Shown: one piece after another, positions 6,653-16,014 of the stretch | How positions within the stretch are numbered: position 1 is the first letter of the stretch | How the letters are laid out: the number at the start of each line of letters is the position of its first letter | DNA from: an uncultured Clostridia bacterium | GTDB taxonomy: Bacteria; Bacillota; Clostridia; UBA1381 | DNA length: 41,514 nt | NCBI GenBank assembly: GCA_934487205.1 | Contig: CAKSRS010000014.1 | Location: 1 to 41,514 of the forward strand | Direction of reading: 5' to 3' | Position numbers and translations under genes: made by a program | The notes under the pieces: generated by a model | What the model was told of the DNA's origin: nothing | Database searches by the model: none | What the model saw: only the letters and a program-made list of their open reading frames with translations

Positions 6653-7984
6653 ATGAAGAAATATAATATATACTGGCTTTTCAGCGTAATTGCTGTTGTT
6701 TTGTGTACTTTCGGGATTTATGAGTTTTTCAGTGCAAGGGCATATCGTCAGAGTCTTGAAGATACTTACAAGCGTGCTTTTTTTGAACTGACCGATTATG
6801 TTGACGACATCGACACCTTACTCGCAAAGGGCATGGTTGCGACATCTGCGGGGGAGATGGCGTCGATTTCACAGGAACTTTCGGTGCAGGCGAGTGCGGC
6901 GAAGGCGTGTCTTGCACAATTGCCGATAACAGAGGTTCAGCTGGACAAAACGGAAAAATTTCTGTCACAGGTAGGTGATTACACCTACACGCTGAGTCAA
7001 AGTCTTATTGATAAAAAGACTATTTCTGAGAAGGAATATGAAAGCCTAAGCTCGCTCGGCTCGTATGCGACCACGCTGAATCAGTCGCTTGGCGATTTGT
7101 CAAAAAATGTGTATAACGGGACGCTAAGATTCGGTTCAAACGCACATATTTCGGCACAGCGCGTGGTTTATGCCGCGAATGAGGATCCGTTCTCGGCTAT
7201 TGAAAAAAAGTTCGGCGAATATCCATCGCTGATATATGACGGTCCGTTCTCGGAGCATATTGAAAATCAAAGTCCGAAAATGCTGGAAAACGAGCATGCG
7301 ATATCAAAAGATGACGCGGCAAAAAAGGTTGCGGATATATTCGGTGTTGACGAAAAATATGTCACATTTATAAACGAAACGGAAAATTCCAACATGGACG
7401 CGTATATGTTTAAATGCACAAAAAGCGGCAGCGAAATCTGCACAAGTATAACGAAAAAGGGCGGACATATCGTCTATTTCCTGCAAAACCGACGCATACA
7501 TTCGGAAAAACTGTCGGTTGATGACGCAATTGAGAGTGCAAAAGAATATCTTTCGTCAAGCGGATATGAAGACATGCAAAACAGCTACTACGAAAAGAAA
7601 AACGGCGTAGCGACGGTGAATTTTGCATATCGCCAAAATAATGTAACATGTTATTCCGATTTGATTAAGGTAAAAGTTGCGCTCGATAACGGCGAAATTA
7701 TCGGTATGGAGGCAAACGGATATATCATGAATCATACAAAGCGCGATATCCGCACGCCGGTTTTATCCAAACAGCAGGCACGCGCGAAGGTCAGCTCGCG
7801 GTTGAGTATTGACAGCGTGAACACAGCGCTTATTCCGAAGGATTCAAAGCGGGAAGTCTTGTGTTATGAATTTAAAGGCACTGCCGGCGGACGAAATTTC
7901 CTGATTTATATTAACTCGGAAAACGGAAGGGAAGAAGATATACAGATTTTGCTTGAATCGCCCGACGGAATTTTAACAATTTGA
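6653..7984 (+). CDS. ypeB: Germination protein YpeB
   Basis: The 443-residue protein starts at ATG 6653 after AGGAGG and has one N-terminal membrane segment (about residues 4-23). A helical region follows to about residue 190, then repeated PepSY-like domains (SKDDAAKKVADIFGV, SVDDAIESAKEYL and SKQQARAKVSSRL each open one). This is the YpeB architecture. YpeB and SleB stabilise each other in the dormant spore and YpeB keeps SleB inactive until germination. It is the last gene of a two-gene operon, with a terminator just after it. Confidence 0.92.
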   Translation: MKKYNIYWLFSVIAVVLCTFGIYEFFSARAYRQSLEDTYKRAFFELTDYVDDIDTLLAKGMVATSAGEMASISQELSVQASAAKACLAQLPITEVQLDKTEKFLSQVGDYTYTLSQSLIDKKTISEKEYESLSSLGSYATTLNQSLGDLSKNVYNGTLRFGSNAHISAQRVVYAANEDPFSAIEKKFGEYPSLIYDGPFSEHIENQSPKMLENEHAISKDDAAKKVADIFGVDEKYVTFINETENSNMDAYMFKCTKSGSEICTSITKKGGHIVYFLQNRRIHSEKLSVDDAIESAKEYLSSSGYEDMQNSYYEKKNGVATVNFAYRQNNVTCYSDLIKVKVALDNGEIIGMEANGYIMNHTKRDIRTPVLSKQQARAKVSSRLSIDSVNTALIPKDSKREVLCYEFKGTAGGRNFLIYINSENGREEDIQILLESPDGILTI

Positions 7985-7988
7985 TGAT

Positions 7989-8040
7989 AAGGCTGTAAAC
8001 GGCGTTATAATGCGCTTTTTACAGCCTTTTAAAATTTTTT
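7989..8040 (+). terminator. Terminator after ypeB
   Basis: AAGGCTGTAAA (7989-7999) pairs with TTTACAGCCTT (8018-8028), with further pairing inside, followed by a T-rich run. Confidence 0.85.
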
Positions 8041-8062
8041 TGCACTTTTTTTAAAAATTCTA

Positions 8063-8105
8063 TTGACAAATATTATTTTATACTGTATTATATGTATTAG
8101 TACAG
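8063..8105 (+). promoter_or_regulatory. Promoter and palindromic operator of the GntR/ABC operon
   Basis: TTGACA (8063-8068) and TATTAT (8086-8091) are spaced by 17 bp. A palindrome with 7-bp arms overlaps the -10 and the start point: TGTATTA (8084-8090) and TAGTACA (8098-8104) around 7 bp, with one mismatched pair. The position fits self-repression by the GntR protein encoded next; binding is inferred. Confidence 0.75.
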
Positions 8106-8128
8106 ATAGTGCAAAGGAGGTGCGATGC

Positions 8129-8512
8129 ATGTTTCAGTTGGACATGAGTGACAGGAGACCGCTGTACGAGCAGATAAAAGGACGGTTTAAGGAATTAATT
8201 ATCGGCGGAATTTTAAAGGAGAATGACAAAATTCCGTCGGTGCGTGAGCTGGCGATGACGCTTGCGATAAATCCGAACACAATCCAAAAGGCGTATAAGG
8301 AGCTTGAGAATGAGGGTTACATATATTCTCAGCCGGCGCGCGGCAGTTTTGTTGCAAAGCATGCGGATTTAACGGAGAACAGCGTGGGGCGCGCGGCAGC
8401 TATGGGCAGTCTTGATGCAATCTTGAAAGAACTCATATTTTTGGGTGCCGATGCCGATGAAATCAAGGTGCATGTTGATGATATTTTCAAACGGAAAGGA
8501 ATGAGGGTATGA
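8129..8512 (+). CDS. GntR family regulator, YtrA subfamily
   Basis: The 127-residue protein has an N-terminal winged helix (about residues 8-75) with the GntR signature PLYEQIKGRFKELIIGGILKENDKIPSVRELA and NPNTIQKAYKELENEGYIYS. Only a short helical tail of about 45 residues follows, instead of a ligand domain. That small tail is the mark of the YtrA subfamily, whose members repress ABC transporter operons that respond to cell-wall antibiotics or similar stress. ATG 8129 follows AAAGGAGG by 8 nt. The stop overlaps the next start (ATGA), and the two downstream genes encode an ABC transporter, as usual for YtrA. Confidence 0.9.
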   Translation: MFQLDMSDRRPLYEQIKGRFKELIIGGILKENDKIPSVRELAMTLAINPNTIQKAYKELENEGYIYSQPARGSFVAKHADLTENSVGRAAAMGSLDAILKELIFLGADADEIKVHVDDIFKRKGMRV

Positions 8513-9408
8513 TACAGATTAATAATGTCTGCAAAAATTTTGGCGACTTCAAAGCGCTTGACAAGCTTAATATTCATGTAAAAAAAGGCAGCGTGTACGG
8601 ACTTGTGGGTCCGAACGGTGCGGGAAAAACAACAATATTAAAGCATATTGCCGGGATTTATACGCAGGACAGCGGCGAGGTTTTGGTAAAGGGAGAGCCG
8701 ATTTATGAAAACACACAGATTAAGAAAAAGGTAACGTTTATAAGTGACGATTTGTTTTTTTATCCCACTTATTCTATAATCGAGACGGCGAAATTTTATG
8801 CCGGGATATATCCTGATTGGAGCTGGGACAGATTTAACAGCTTAAAATATGTTTTTCGAATGGACGTAAACCGCAGAGTGCGGCGACTGTCAAAGGGTAT
8901 GCAGAAACAGGTTGCATTCTGGCTTGCGATTTCATCTATGCCGGACGTAATGCTTTTGGACGAGCCGGTGGACGGGCTTGATCCGATAATGCGCCGGAAT
9001 GTATGGAAACTTATTCTTCAAGACGTTGCGGAGCGCGGAACAACTGTGCTGATATCAAGCCACAACCTGCGTGAACTTGAAGATATATGCGACCATGTTG
9101 GAATAATGTATAACGGAAAAATCGTCTTGGAAAGCGCTCTTGACGATGTGAAGGGCAACATACATAAGGTGCAGACGGCTTTTGAAGGCGGATTCCCCGA
9201 AACGCTTACGACGCAGATAAATATTCTGCACAAAGAGCAGTTCGGCAGCGTTTGCACATTGATTGTCAGGGGTTCGTCAGAGGATATTATGGAAAAGATA
9301 AGCTATGCGAAACCGCTTATCTGCGATATTCTTCCGCTTACGCTTGAAGAAGTATTTATTTATGAGTTGGGAGGTTTGGGCAATGAATTTGAAAACATCA
9401 TTCTTTAA
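8509..9408 (+). CDS. ABC transporter ATP-binding protein
   Basis: The 299-residue ATPase has Walker A GPNGAGKTT (about residues 35-43), the Q-loop region replaced by a short ISDDLFFYP stretch, the signature-like RRLSKGMQKQVAFWLA, Walker B VMLLDEPVDGLDP and the H-loop SSHNLREL. It belongs to the CcmA/YtrB-like exporters that work with an ABC-2 type permease. It overlaps the GntR gene by 4 bp and the permease gene by 26 bp, so the three are translated as a coupled operon. The substrate is unknown; efflux or cell-envelope stress defence is the usual theme. Confidence 0.93.
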   Translation: MIQINNVCKNFGDFKALDKLNIHVKKGSVYGLVGPNGAGKTTILKHIAGIYTQDSGEVLVKGEPIYENTQIKKKVTFISDDLFFYPTYSIIETAKFYAGIYPDWSWDRFNSLKYVFRMDVNRRVRRLSKGMQKQVAFWLAISSMPDVMLLDEPVDGLDPIMRRNVWKLILQDVAERGTTVLISSHNLRELEDICDHVGIMYNGKIVLESALDDVKGNIHKVQTAFEGGFPETLTTQINILHKEQFGSVCTLIVRGSSEDIMEKISYAKPLICDILPLTLEEVFIYELGGLGNEFENIIL

Positions 9409-11377
9409 TAAGAGTATTTACCGTTCGGACATGAAACGGCTTTGGTGGATTTCGGTGCTCGAGACGATATTTATTTTCTTAAGTTTTACGTTTCCGATTA
9501 TGGAAAGTTTGTCGAATTATTCCGCGCGTTATGCGAGAGATTTGAGTTTTAATCAATCCATAATTATGGACTATATATATGTCCCGACGTTTTTTGCGAT
9601 GATAATTCCGGCGGCGCTTGCGATATTCCTGTTTTCGTATCTTAATTCATCGAAAGCAGTTGCCACGATGCATGGACTGCCGATAAAGCGGGAAACATTT
9701 TTCGTAACACATTTTCTTGCGGGATTGACGCTGTTCACCTTGCCGCTTGCGGCAAATACGGCGGTTATGCTGATTTATCATGCCGTAAGTACGGCGGGGG
9801 TAAATTTCCGCCTTTTGCATCTTTTGATGATGATGGTAATGTGCTTTACCTATTCGCTGCTTGCGTTCAGCGGGACAGCGGCGGTTACTATGCTGACGGG
9901 CAACAATGTTGCGGCGCTGGTTCTGACTGGCGTTATTGCTGTGGTGCCGGTTATAACGGAGGAATTTTTATATTATTTCTTTTCGCAGCAGCTTTACGGC
10001 TATTGCGGCAATGCAAGCAGGAATGTTACGAAGTTCCTGTACGTTTTGCCGAGAGAGTTTTGGCTGTCGCCGTGGAATATAGTGAAATATATAATTTTTG
10101 CATTGGTTTTCCTTGCGGTTGCCATGTGGCTCTATCGCATAAGAAAGCTTGAAAATCACAATGAAGTGCTGGCATTCCCAAAACTTCGCCCGATTTTTGT
10201 TTACTGCGCCGCACTGTATATCGGCGGTTTCGGCTACATATATCTCGGCGAAATGTGGGATATGACAAATATATTCCTGTTTATTCCGCTGGGCGTTGTC
10301 GGTATAGTTGCAGCGGAAATGCTGATGAAGAAAAGTCTGCGCGTGAAAAGCGCAATAAGGCCCGCAATCATTTTCTGCGCGGCAATATGCGTTGTATGGC
10401 TCGGATTTAAGTTTGATGTTTCCGGATTTGAAAAGCGCGTGCCGAGCGAAAATTCGATAGAATCAATTGGACTCACAAACGACGCAATCAGCACAAATTC
10501 GGCACCACGGTATTTTGCTATAGACGGCGGAGAAATAACATATAAAGATGACCAAATCGGCGCTCTGCTGACAGATGGTGAGGATATAAAGAATATAACC
10601 AAGCTGCACAAGGATTTGGTTAAACACCGCAATTACGAAGCGGACGATTATTTCCAAATAACGTATAATCTTGCAAACGGAAGAAAACTTGTCCGCGCAT
10701 ACCATGTCAATATGACAGAGCAGAAGGAACTGTTAAAGCCGATAGTGGAAAGCGAACCGGTACGAAAGGCATATCTGCCGATCTTGAAGGACATCAAGCG
10801 CAACATCAATATGGTTATAATAAAAGATATAAGGGCAAAAGACGCGATGGAATATTATGCAAACGACACGGAAACGATTAACCGAATTATGGAGGCTTTG
10901 CGGAAAGATGCGCAAAATAGTTCATATGAGAGCTATGCATACCGTTCAAGGGAAATGACGTCGATTGCTATTCAATATGAACGCCCGGACGCTGTGTATG
11001 CCAAAAACGGAAAACCGATTCCGTCGGATAAAATTCCGATGATTACCGAAACTTATCAGGTGCATAAAGATTATACGAACACGCTTGCGCTGCTTACCGA
11101 ACTCGGACGGTTTGATAATCTTAACAAGGCGGAAGATGTTCAAAGTGTGTGGATTGATTTTTATGACAAGCGTGATGGCGAGGCAATTCGTGACGACGTC
11201 AACATAACCGAACCGGAAAAAATTGCGGAAATTTACGATAATATCGGTAAATTATATGAAAACCGTAATGGATTCAACTGTAATGCCGAGCTGCATATTG
11301 AGTATAAAAGCGGCGAGACCGCTTATGTTCAGTATAACACGGAATGGGATAATATTCCCGATATTTTAAAAGGCTAA
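9383..11377 (+). CDS. ABC-2 type permease with large C-terminal extracytoplasmic domain
   Basis: The 664-residue protein starts at ATG 9383, 8 nt after GGGAGG, inside the end of the ATPase gene. The N-terminal 310 residues hold about seven to eight hydrophobic segments typical of ABC-2 permeases, including the early KAVATMHGLPIKRETFFVTHF motif (compare the MH.LP....LF motif of related Firmicute permeases). After a last membrane segment near residue 325-345, about 310 soluble residues follow. They have no motif I recognise with certainty and may correspond to a Firmicute domain of unknown function seen on such permeases. That domain probably lies outside the membrane and may bind the drug or signal. 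It is the last gene of the operon. Confidence 0.87.
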   Translation: MNLKTSFFNKSIYRSDMKRLWWISVLETIFIFLSFTFPIMESLSNYSARYARDLSFNQSIIMDYIYVPTFFAMIIPAALAIFLFSYLNSSKAVATMHGLPIKRETFFVTHFLAGLTLFTLPLAANTAVMLIYHAVSTAGVNFRLLHLLMMMVMCFTYSLLAFSGTAAVTMLTGNNVAALVLTGVIAVVPVITEEFLYYFFSQQLYGYCGNASRNVTKFLYVLPREFWLSPWNIVKYIIFALVFLAVAMWLYRIRKLENHNEVLAFPKLRPIFVYCAALYIGGFGYIYLGEMWDMTNIFLFIPLGVVGIVAAEMLMKKSLRVKSAIRPAIIFCAAICVVWLGFKFDVSGFEKRVPSENSIESIGLTNDAISTNSAPRYFAIDGGEITYKDDQIGALLTDGEDIKNITKLHKDLVKHRNYEADDYFQITYNLANGRKLVRAYHVNMTEQKELLKPIVESEPVRKAYLPILKDIKRNINMVIIKDIRAKDAMEYYANDTETINRIMEALRKDAQNSSYESYAYRSREMTSIAIQYERPDAVYAKNGKPIPSDKIPMITETYQVHKDYTNTLALLTELGRFDNLNKAEDVQSVWIDFYDKRDGEAIRDDVNITEPEKIAEIYDNIGKLYENRNGFNCNAELHIEYKSGETAYVQYNTEWDNIPDILKG

Positions 11378-11400
11378 TTCCGAAATATCAGACATATATA

Positions 11401-11430
11401 AAAAATGAGCTGAAATTCAGCTCATTTTTT
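11401..11430. terminator. Bidirectional terminator between the ABC permease and sigG
   Basis: TGAGCTG and CAGCTCA (11406-11412 and 11418-11424) pair, flanked by an A run and a T run, between the convergent genes. Confidence 0.85.
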
Positions 11431-12196
11431 ATATATATTTTCGCATATGCTTAAGGGCGTTTTTTTCAAGGCGTGATACCTGTGCCTGTGAAATTCCTAT
11501 CTCGTCCGCGACTTCCATCTGCGTTTTACCCTGAAAAAAACGCAGATTAAGAATGTGCTTTTCGCGGTCGCCCAGGTGTTTCATAGCTTCGGAAATTGCA
11601 ATGTTCTGCAGCCAGTTTTCGTCGGTATTTTTGGCGTCTTTAACCTGATCCATGACATAAATTGCCTCGCCGCCGTCATGATAAACGGGTTCATACAAAC
11701 TTACGGGTTCGGCGATTGCGTCCAACGCAAAGACGATATCTTCTTTCGGAATATCAAGCTTTTCCGCAATTTCGGCGAAAGTCGGTTCCTTGGAATTTTT
11801 GTTCATGAGATTTTCCTTTGCGTAAAGAGCTTTATAGGCTATATCCTTTAAGGAACGGCTTACGCGGATTGAGTTATTATCGCGCAGATATCGGCGGATT
11901 TCGCCGATAATCATGGGTACGGCATAGGTTGAAAACTGCACGTTTTGCGATAAATCAAAATTGTCGATTGCTTTTATAAGCCCCACGCAGCCTACTTGAA
12001 ACAAATCGTCGGCATTCTCGCCTCGGTTGGAAAATCGCTGTATCACGCTCAAAACAAGACGGAGATTGCCATGGATAAATTTTTCGCGCGCTTGCTCGTC
12101 GCCCTGTTTTATTTTGATGAATAACTGTTCTTTTTCCTCACGGCTCAGTGTGGGCAATTTCGATGTGTTTACTCCGCAGATTTCAACTTTATTCAT
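11429..12196 (-). CDS. sigG: RNA polymerase sporulation sigma factor SigG
   Basis: SigG is the late forespore sigma factor. The 255-residue protein matches it end to end: NKVEICGVNTSKLP at the N terminus (the hallmark of sigma-G), region 2 NLRLVLSVIQRFSNRGENADDLFQVGCVGLIKAIDNFD, FSTYAVPMIIGEIRRYLRDN, and region 4 LRFFQGKTQMEVADEIGISQAQVSRLEK. All conserved parts are present. It stands alone here, without the spoIIGA-sigE genes that precede sigG in Bacillus and many Clostridia. An AAGGGG site precedes the ATG. Confidence 0.97.
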   Translation of the reverse strand: MNKVEICGVNTSKLPTLSREEKEQLFIKIKQGDEQAREKFIHGNLRLVLSVIQRFSNRGENADDLFQVGCVGLIKAIDNFDLSQNVQFSTYAVPMIIGEIRRYLRDNNSIRVSRSLKDIAYKALYAKENLMNKNSKEPTFAEIAEKLDIPKEDIVFALDAIAEPVSLYEPVYHDGGEAIYVMDQVKDAKNTDENWLQNIAISEAMKHLGDREKHILNLRFFQGKTQMEVADEIGISQAQVSRLEKNALKHMRKYI

Positions 12197-12230
12197 ATTG
12201 TAAACCCCTTTTGATTAAAAAATATGTACG

Positions 12231-12257
12231 GCTCAGGCATAGGGGAGATGCCTGAGC
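12231..12257 (-). terminator. Probable terminator between the PTS gene and sigG
   Basis: GCTCAGGCAT and ATGCCTGAGC (12231-12240 and 12248-12257) form a 10-bp stem. On the minus strand a T-run follows only after about 7 nt, so the terminator is less than ideal and some transcription may reach sigG. Confidence 0.55.
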
Positions 12258-12264
12258 TTTTTAA

Positions 12265-13851
12265 TCACAGTATGTCCTCGATCTGAGATTTTATAACCGT
12301 GACTTTCGGACCGTAGATAACCTGAACACCGTTTCCGTGCTTGATTACGCCCGACGCGCCGCTGCGTTTGAGCGTCGCTTCCGTGACTTTTGATAAATCC
12401 TTTACGGTTACGCGCAGACGGGTTGCGCAGCAATCGAGGTCGGAAATGTTTTCCCTTCCGCCGAGACCTTCCAGAATCATTTCCGCCTGAGCATTGTTTC
12501 CGCCGGATTTTTTATCTTTATAATCACTTTTGGTGTATAGTTTTGTTTCTTCATTGTCGTTTTCACGTCCGGGCGTTTTCAAATTCATTTTCTGAATTGC
12601 GAAACGGAACAGGACATAATAGATGAAAAAGTATGCAATGCCGACAAATACCGCATAAATCCAGTGTGTTTTTGCCTGTCCCTGCATTATTCCGAACAGC
12701 ATAAAGTCGATAAGCCCGCCGGAGAATGTCATGCCGATGGCTACGCCGAGGATATGCATAAGCATGAAGGACAGTCCGGCTAATACGCAGTGTATGCCGT
12801 AGTACAGAACGGGCGCAACGAACAGAAATGTAAATTCAAGCGGTTCGGTAATTCCCGTCAGAAAGCTTGTCAGCGCGGCTGAAAACAGCAGAGAGCCGAC
12901 AATTTTTTTCTTTTCGGGGCGTGCACAATGATACATGGCAAGCGCCGCGCCGGGCAGACCGAACATCATGAACGGGAATTTTCCTGTCATAAATCGAGCG
13001 GCATCGACGGTAAAGCGGGTGGTGTTCAGCGAGGCAAGCTCAGCAAAGAATATATTTTGTGCGCCCGAAACACTGACGCCGTCTATGATTTGTGTTCCGC
13101 CGAGACCTGTCTGCCAGAAGGGAAGGTAGAACACGTGGTGCAGACCGAACGGAATAAGCGCACGTTCGATGAAACCGTAAATCAGCGTGCCGAAATATCC
13201 AGCGCCGGTAACGAGATTACCGAGGGCATAAATTCCGTTTTGTATAATCGGCCACAGATAGTACATTGCTATGCCGACCAGGGTAAAAACGAGAGTGGAA
13301 ATAATCGGTATAAAACGCGTACCGCCGAAAAATGAGAGCATTTGCGGCAGTTCGATTTTGTAAAATTTATTATGCAGTGCTGCGACGCCGAGACCGACAA
13401 CGATTCCGCCGAATACGCCCATCTGAAGCGTAGTTATGCCGAGAACATCGGCAACGGCGCCGTCTGCCAGACTGTCTGCGCTGCCCGTTATCGTCAAAAG
13501 CGCGGAAATTGTAACGTGCATGACGAGGAATGCGATTGCCGCGGACAGCGTGGCGATTTCCTTCTCCTTTTTAGCCATTCCGAGCGCGACGCCCATTGCG
13601 AAAATAAGCGGCAGATTGTTAAATATAACGTTTCCCACATCGGAAAATATGGTTAAAACCCCGTATAAAAAGGTATCCTGTCCAAGCAGCCATTCCAGAC
13701 CGTATTTCGCAACGGTTGTCTGATTTGAAAAGGACGAACCGATGCCGAGCATAAGTCCCGCTACCGGGAGCAGCGCTATCGGGAACATGAAACTTCTGCC
13801 CACGCGCTGAAGTACGCCGAATACCTTGTTTTCACCTGTTTTGTTACTCAT
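12265..13851 (-). CDS. PTS system glucose/maltose-type EIICB
   Basis: This 528-residue phosphotransferase permease has an N-terminal EIIC domain (about residues 10-420, some ten membrane segments) with the glucose-family signature SFLTGITEPLEFTFLFVAP. A linker and an EIIB domain (about residues 455-528) follow, with the phosphorylated cysteine (Cys475) in DLDCCATRLRV. It has no EIIA domain, so it must share one with another system. It imports and phosphorylates a sugar, glucose or maltose/glucosamine-like by family; MalX and PtsG cannot be told apart here. malQ lies 2.3 kb away but on the opposite strand. The gene starts ATG 13851 after a GGAAG-like site. Confidence 0.9.
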   Translation of the reverse strand: MSNKTGENKVFGVLQRVGRSFMFPIALLPVAGLMLGIGSSFSNQTTVAKYGLEWLLGQDTFLYGVLTIFSDVGNVIFNNLPLIFAMGVALGMAKKEKEIATLSAAIAFLVMHVTISALLTITGSADSLADGAVADVLGITTLQMGVFGGIVVGLGVAALHNKFYKIELPQMLSFFGGTRFIPIISTLVFTLVGIAMYYLWPIIQNGIYALGNLVTGAGYFGTLIYGFIERALIPFGLHHVFYLPFWQTGLGGTQIIDGVSVSGAQNIFFAELASLNTTRFTVDAARFMTGKFPFMMFGLPGAALAMYHCARPEKKKIVGSLLFSAALTSFLTGITEPLEFTFLFVAPVLYYGIHCVLAGLSFMLMHILGVAIGMTFSGGLIDFMLFGIMQGQAKTHWIYAVFVGIAYFFIYYVLFRFAIQKMNLKTPGRENDNEETKLYTKSDYKDKKSGGNNAQAEMILEGLGGRENISDLDCCATRLRVTVKDLSKVTEATLKRSGASGVIKHGNGVQVIYGPKVTVIKSQIEDIL

Positions 13852-13934
13852 AAAATTTCTTCCTTTCTGAAGGTATTATTGTTATTATCTTCATTTTATT
13901 CAAGCCTTATACTTTATATTGATTAATTTTCAAA

Positions 13935-13977
13935 ATAAAAAAAGTTACAGCAAAATGAACTCATTTTGCTGTAACTT
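13935..13977 (-). terminator. Terminator after metK
   Basis: A perfect 16-bp stem (13942-13957 with 13962-13977, loop AACT) is followed by a run of T on the minus strand. Confidence 0.92.
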
Positions 13978-13991
13978 GAAACGTAACATAA

Positions 13992-15173
13992 TTACATCAA
14001 TGCTTTTTTCAATTCGTCAACCTTGTCGGTTTTTTCCCACGAAACGCCCAAATCCTCGCGTCCCATGTGGCCGTATGCGGACAGTTGCTTATAAATCGGT
14101 TTCCTCAGGTCAAGCGCCTTGATAATAGCGTGCGGACGGAGGTCGAACACCTTGCAAACCGCGTCGGAAAGCTTGTCCTCCTCTACCTTGCCCGTGCCGA
14201 ACGTATCAATCATTACAGAAACGGGGTGCGCTACGCCAATTGCGTATGCAAGTTCAACTTCACACTTGTCGGCAAGACCCGCCGCAACAATATTTTTCGC
14301 AACCCAGCGTGCGGCATATGCGGCGCTGCGGTCAACCTTTGTCGGGTCTTTGCCGGAGAAGGCACCGCCGCCGTGACGTGCATATCCGCCGTATGTGTCA
14401 ACAATAATTTTTCTGCCGGTTAATCCGGAATCCCCTTGCGGGCCGCCGACAACAAAACGTCCGGTCGGATTGATAAAATATTTTGTGTTTTCGGTCAGCA
14501 GATTTTGCGGAACCGTCGTTTGTATAACTTCACGGATTAAATCGCTTTTGATTTTGTCAAGAGAGACATCGGGGGAGTGCTGCGTTGAAATTACGATCGT
14601 GTCAACCGAAACAGGCTTGTCATCGATGTACTCAACCGTAACTTGTGTTTTGCCGTCCGGACGCAGATAGTCAAGGTGATGCGATTTTCTGACTTCAGTA
14701 AGCTTTTTTGCAAGCTTGTGCGCAAGCGAAATCGGCATCGGCATAAGCTCCGGAGTTTCGTTACATGCGTAACCGAACATCATGCCCTGGTCGCCCGCAC
14801 CGGTCGAATTTTCAATATCGTCCGCGCCGTTTTTATTTTCAAGTCCTTCATTAACACCCATTGCAATATCGGGCGACTGCTCGTCTATTGAAGTCAGCAC
14901 GGCGCATGTGTTGCCGTCAAAGCCGTACTTTGCGCGGTCGTAGCCGATATCAAGCACGGCTTTTCGCGCAACTTTCGGAAAATCAACATAACAGCTTGTT
15001 GAGATTTCGCCCATAATAGAAATTACGCCTGTTGTGCATGTCGTTTCGCATGCAACACGCGCATTGGGGTCTTTCTTTAAAATTTCATCTAAAATCGAGT
15101 CGGAAATGCAGTCGCAGATTTTGTCGGGGTGTCCCTCTGTGACTGATTCCGAGGTAAATAACATTCTTTTCAC
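13992..15173 (-). CDS. metK: S-adenosylmethionine synthetase
   Basis: MetK makes S-adenosylmethionine from methionine and ATP. The 393-residue protein has TSESVTEGHPDKICDCISDSILD, GAGDQGMMFGYACNET, GGPQGDSGLTGRKIIVDTYGG (ATP/methionine binding) and GGGAFSGKDPTKVDRSAAYAARW, all diagnostic and intact. The start codon is GTG at 15173, 5 nt after GAGGTG; the next ATG is three codons in. It has its own promoter (15209-15237). The leader is too short for a SAM riboswitch. Confidence 0.98.
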   Translation of the reverse strand: MKRMLFTSESVTEGHPDKICDCISDSILDEILKKDPNARVACETTCTTGVISIMGEISTSCYVDFPKVARKAVLDIGYDRAKYGFDGNTCAVLTSIDEQSPDIAMGVNEGLENKNGADDIENSTGAGDQGMMFGYACNETPELMPMPISLAHKLAKKLTEVRKSHHLDYLRPDGKTQVTVEYIDDKPVSVDTIVISTQHSPDVSLDKIKSDLIREVIQTTVPQNLLTENTKYFINPTGRFVVGGPQGDSGLTGRKIIVDTYGGYARHGGGAFSGKDPTKVDRSAAYAARWVAKNIVAAGLADKCEVELAYAIGVAHPVSVMIDTFGTGKVEEDKLSDAVCKVFDLRPHAIIKALDLRKPIYKQLSAYGHMGREDLGVSWEKTDKVDELKKALM

Positions 15174-15208
15174 ATTAACACCTCAAAATTTAATTTTCTA
15201 TTATATAT

Positions 15209-15237
15209 ATCATACCACATTTTTTCTGTTTTGGCAA
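15209..15237 (-). promoter_or_regulatory. Sigma-A-like promoter of metK
   Basis: On the minus strand TTGCCA (15237-15232) and TATGAT (15214-15209) are separated by 17 bp, about 35 bp before the GTG start. Confidence 0.75.
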
Positions 15238-15256
15238 TGTTATTTGTCAAATTTTG

Positions 15257-15309
15257 AAAAAAAGGGACTGCAAGCCGCACATCGGTGTGAAGAATATGCG
15301 CTGCAGTCC
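15257..15309 (-). terminator. Terminator after the LOG-family gene
   Basis: GGACTGCA pairs with TGCAGTCC (15265-15272 and 15302-15309), with further GCGCAT/ATGTGC pairing inside, followed by a run of seven T on the minus strand. Confidence 0.85.
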
Positions 15310-15316
15310 GTTACGG

Positions 15317-15892
15317 TCAGATATTTCTGAATCGGAGAATGTTCAAATCGACAGGCTTGTAACCCTCGATGTAGTCGAGCATTTCGTCAATATTGTCAAA
15401 AACTCTGTAAAGTTCTTCACACTCTTTTTTGATAAAATTCTCATCCATAGCATGGCGTATAAAATTGATAAAATCGTCAAAATAACCGTTTACGTTGTAA
15501 ATTGCCATGGCTTTTGTATGGCGGGAAAGCTGTTTGAGCGTCAGCATTTCAAAAAATTCATCGAATGTGCCGATGCCGCCGGGCGCCATTATAAAGGCAT
15601 CGGAACGTTTTTCCATGAGCTCTTTGCGGCTGCGCATGGTTTCCGTGCGCACGAGTTCGGTGCAATTTTCAAAAATCATGCCGTCGACATTGAAAAATGA
15701 GGGCGCAATTCCGATAATTTTTCCGCCGCCGCGTTCAACGCCGCGAGCCGTTCCGCCCATCACGCCCTGCGCGCCCGCACCGTAAACCAGTGCATGCCCG
15801 CGCTGTGCCATTTTGTATCCGAGATTTTCCGAAGCCTCGATAAAACTTTTATCAATAAGGTTGCTTGCCGCACCGTATACACAAATATTCAT
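15317..15892 (-). CDS. LOG family protein (TIGR00730-type Rossmann-fold nucleotide hydrolase)
   Basis: The 191-residue protein has the two LOG signatures: VYGAGAQGVMGGTARG (nucleotide-binding glycine loop) and APGGIGTFDEFFE (the PGGXGTXXE catalytic motif). Characterised members are cytokinin riboside 5'-monophosphate phosphoribohydrolases, which split the N-glycosidic bond of nucleoside monophosphates; in most Firmicutes the true substrate is not settled. AAAGGTG precedes the ATG. It stands alone and ends in its own terminator. Confidence 0.92.
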   Translation of the reverse strand: MNICVYGAASNLIDKSFIEASENLGYKMAQRGHALVYGAGAQGVMGGTARGVERGGGKIIGIAPSFFNVDGMIFENCTELVRTETMRSRKELMEKRSDAFIMAPGGIGTFDEFFEMLTLKQLSRHTKAMAIYNVNGYFDDFINFIRHAMDENFIKKECEELYRVFDNIDEMLDYIEGYKPVDLNILRFRNI

Positions 15893-16014
15893 AGTATCAC
15901 CTTTCTGTCTGCTTTAATTTTTTGGATTTTCCGCCGTTTTATTCATAATATGTAAACAATACGGAATTTCTACATTATATTTTACATTATTTTTAAAAAA
16001 ATTTCAACATATTT

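Noticed and set aside
15174..15256. A SAM riboswitch before metK
   Set aside because: The leader from the promoter to the GTG start is only about 35 nt and has no room for one.
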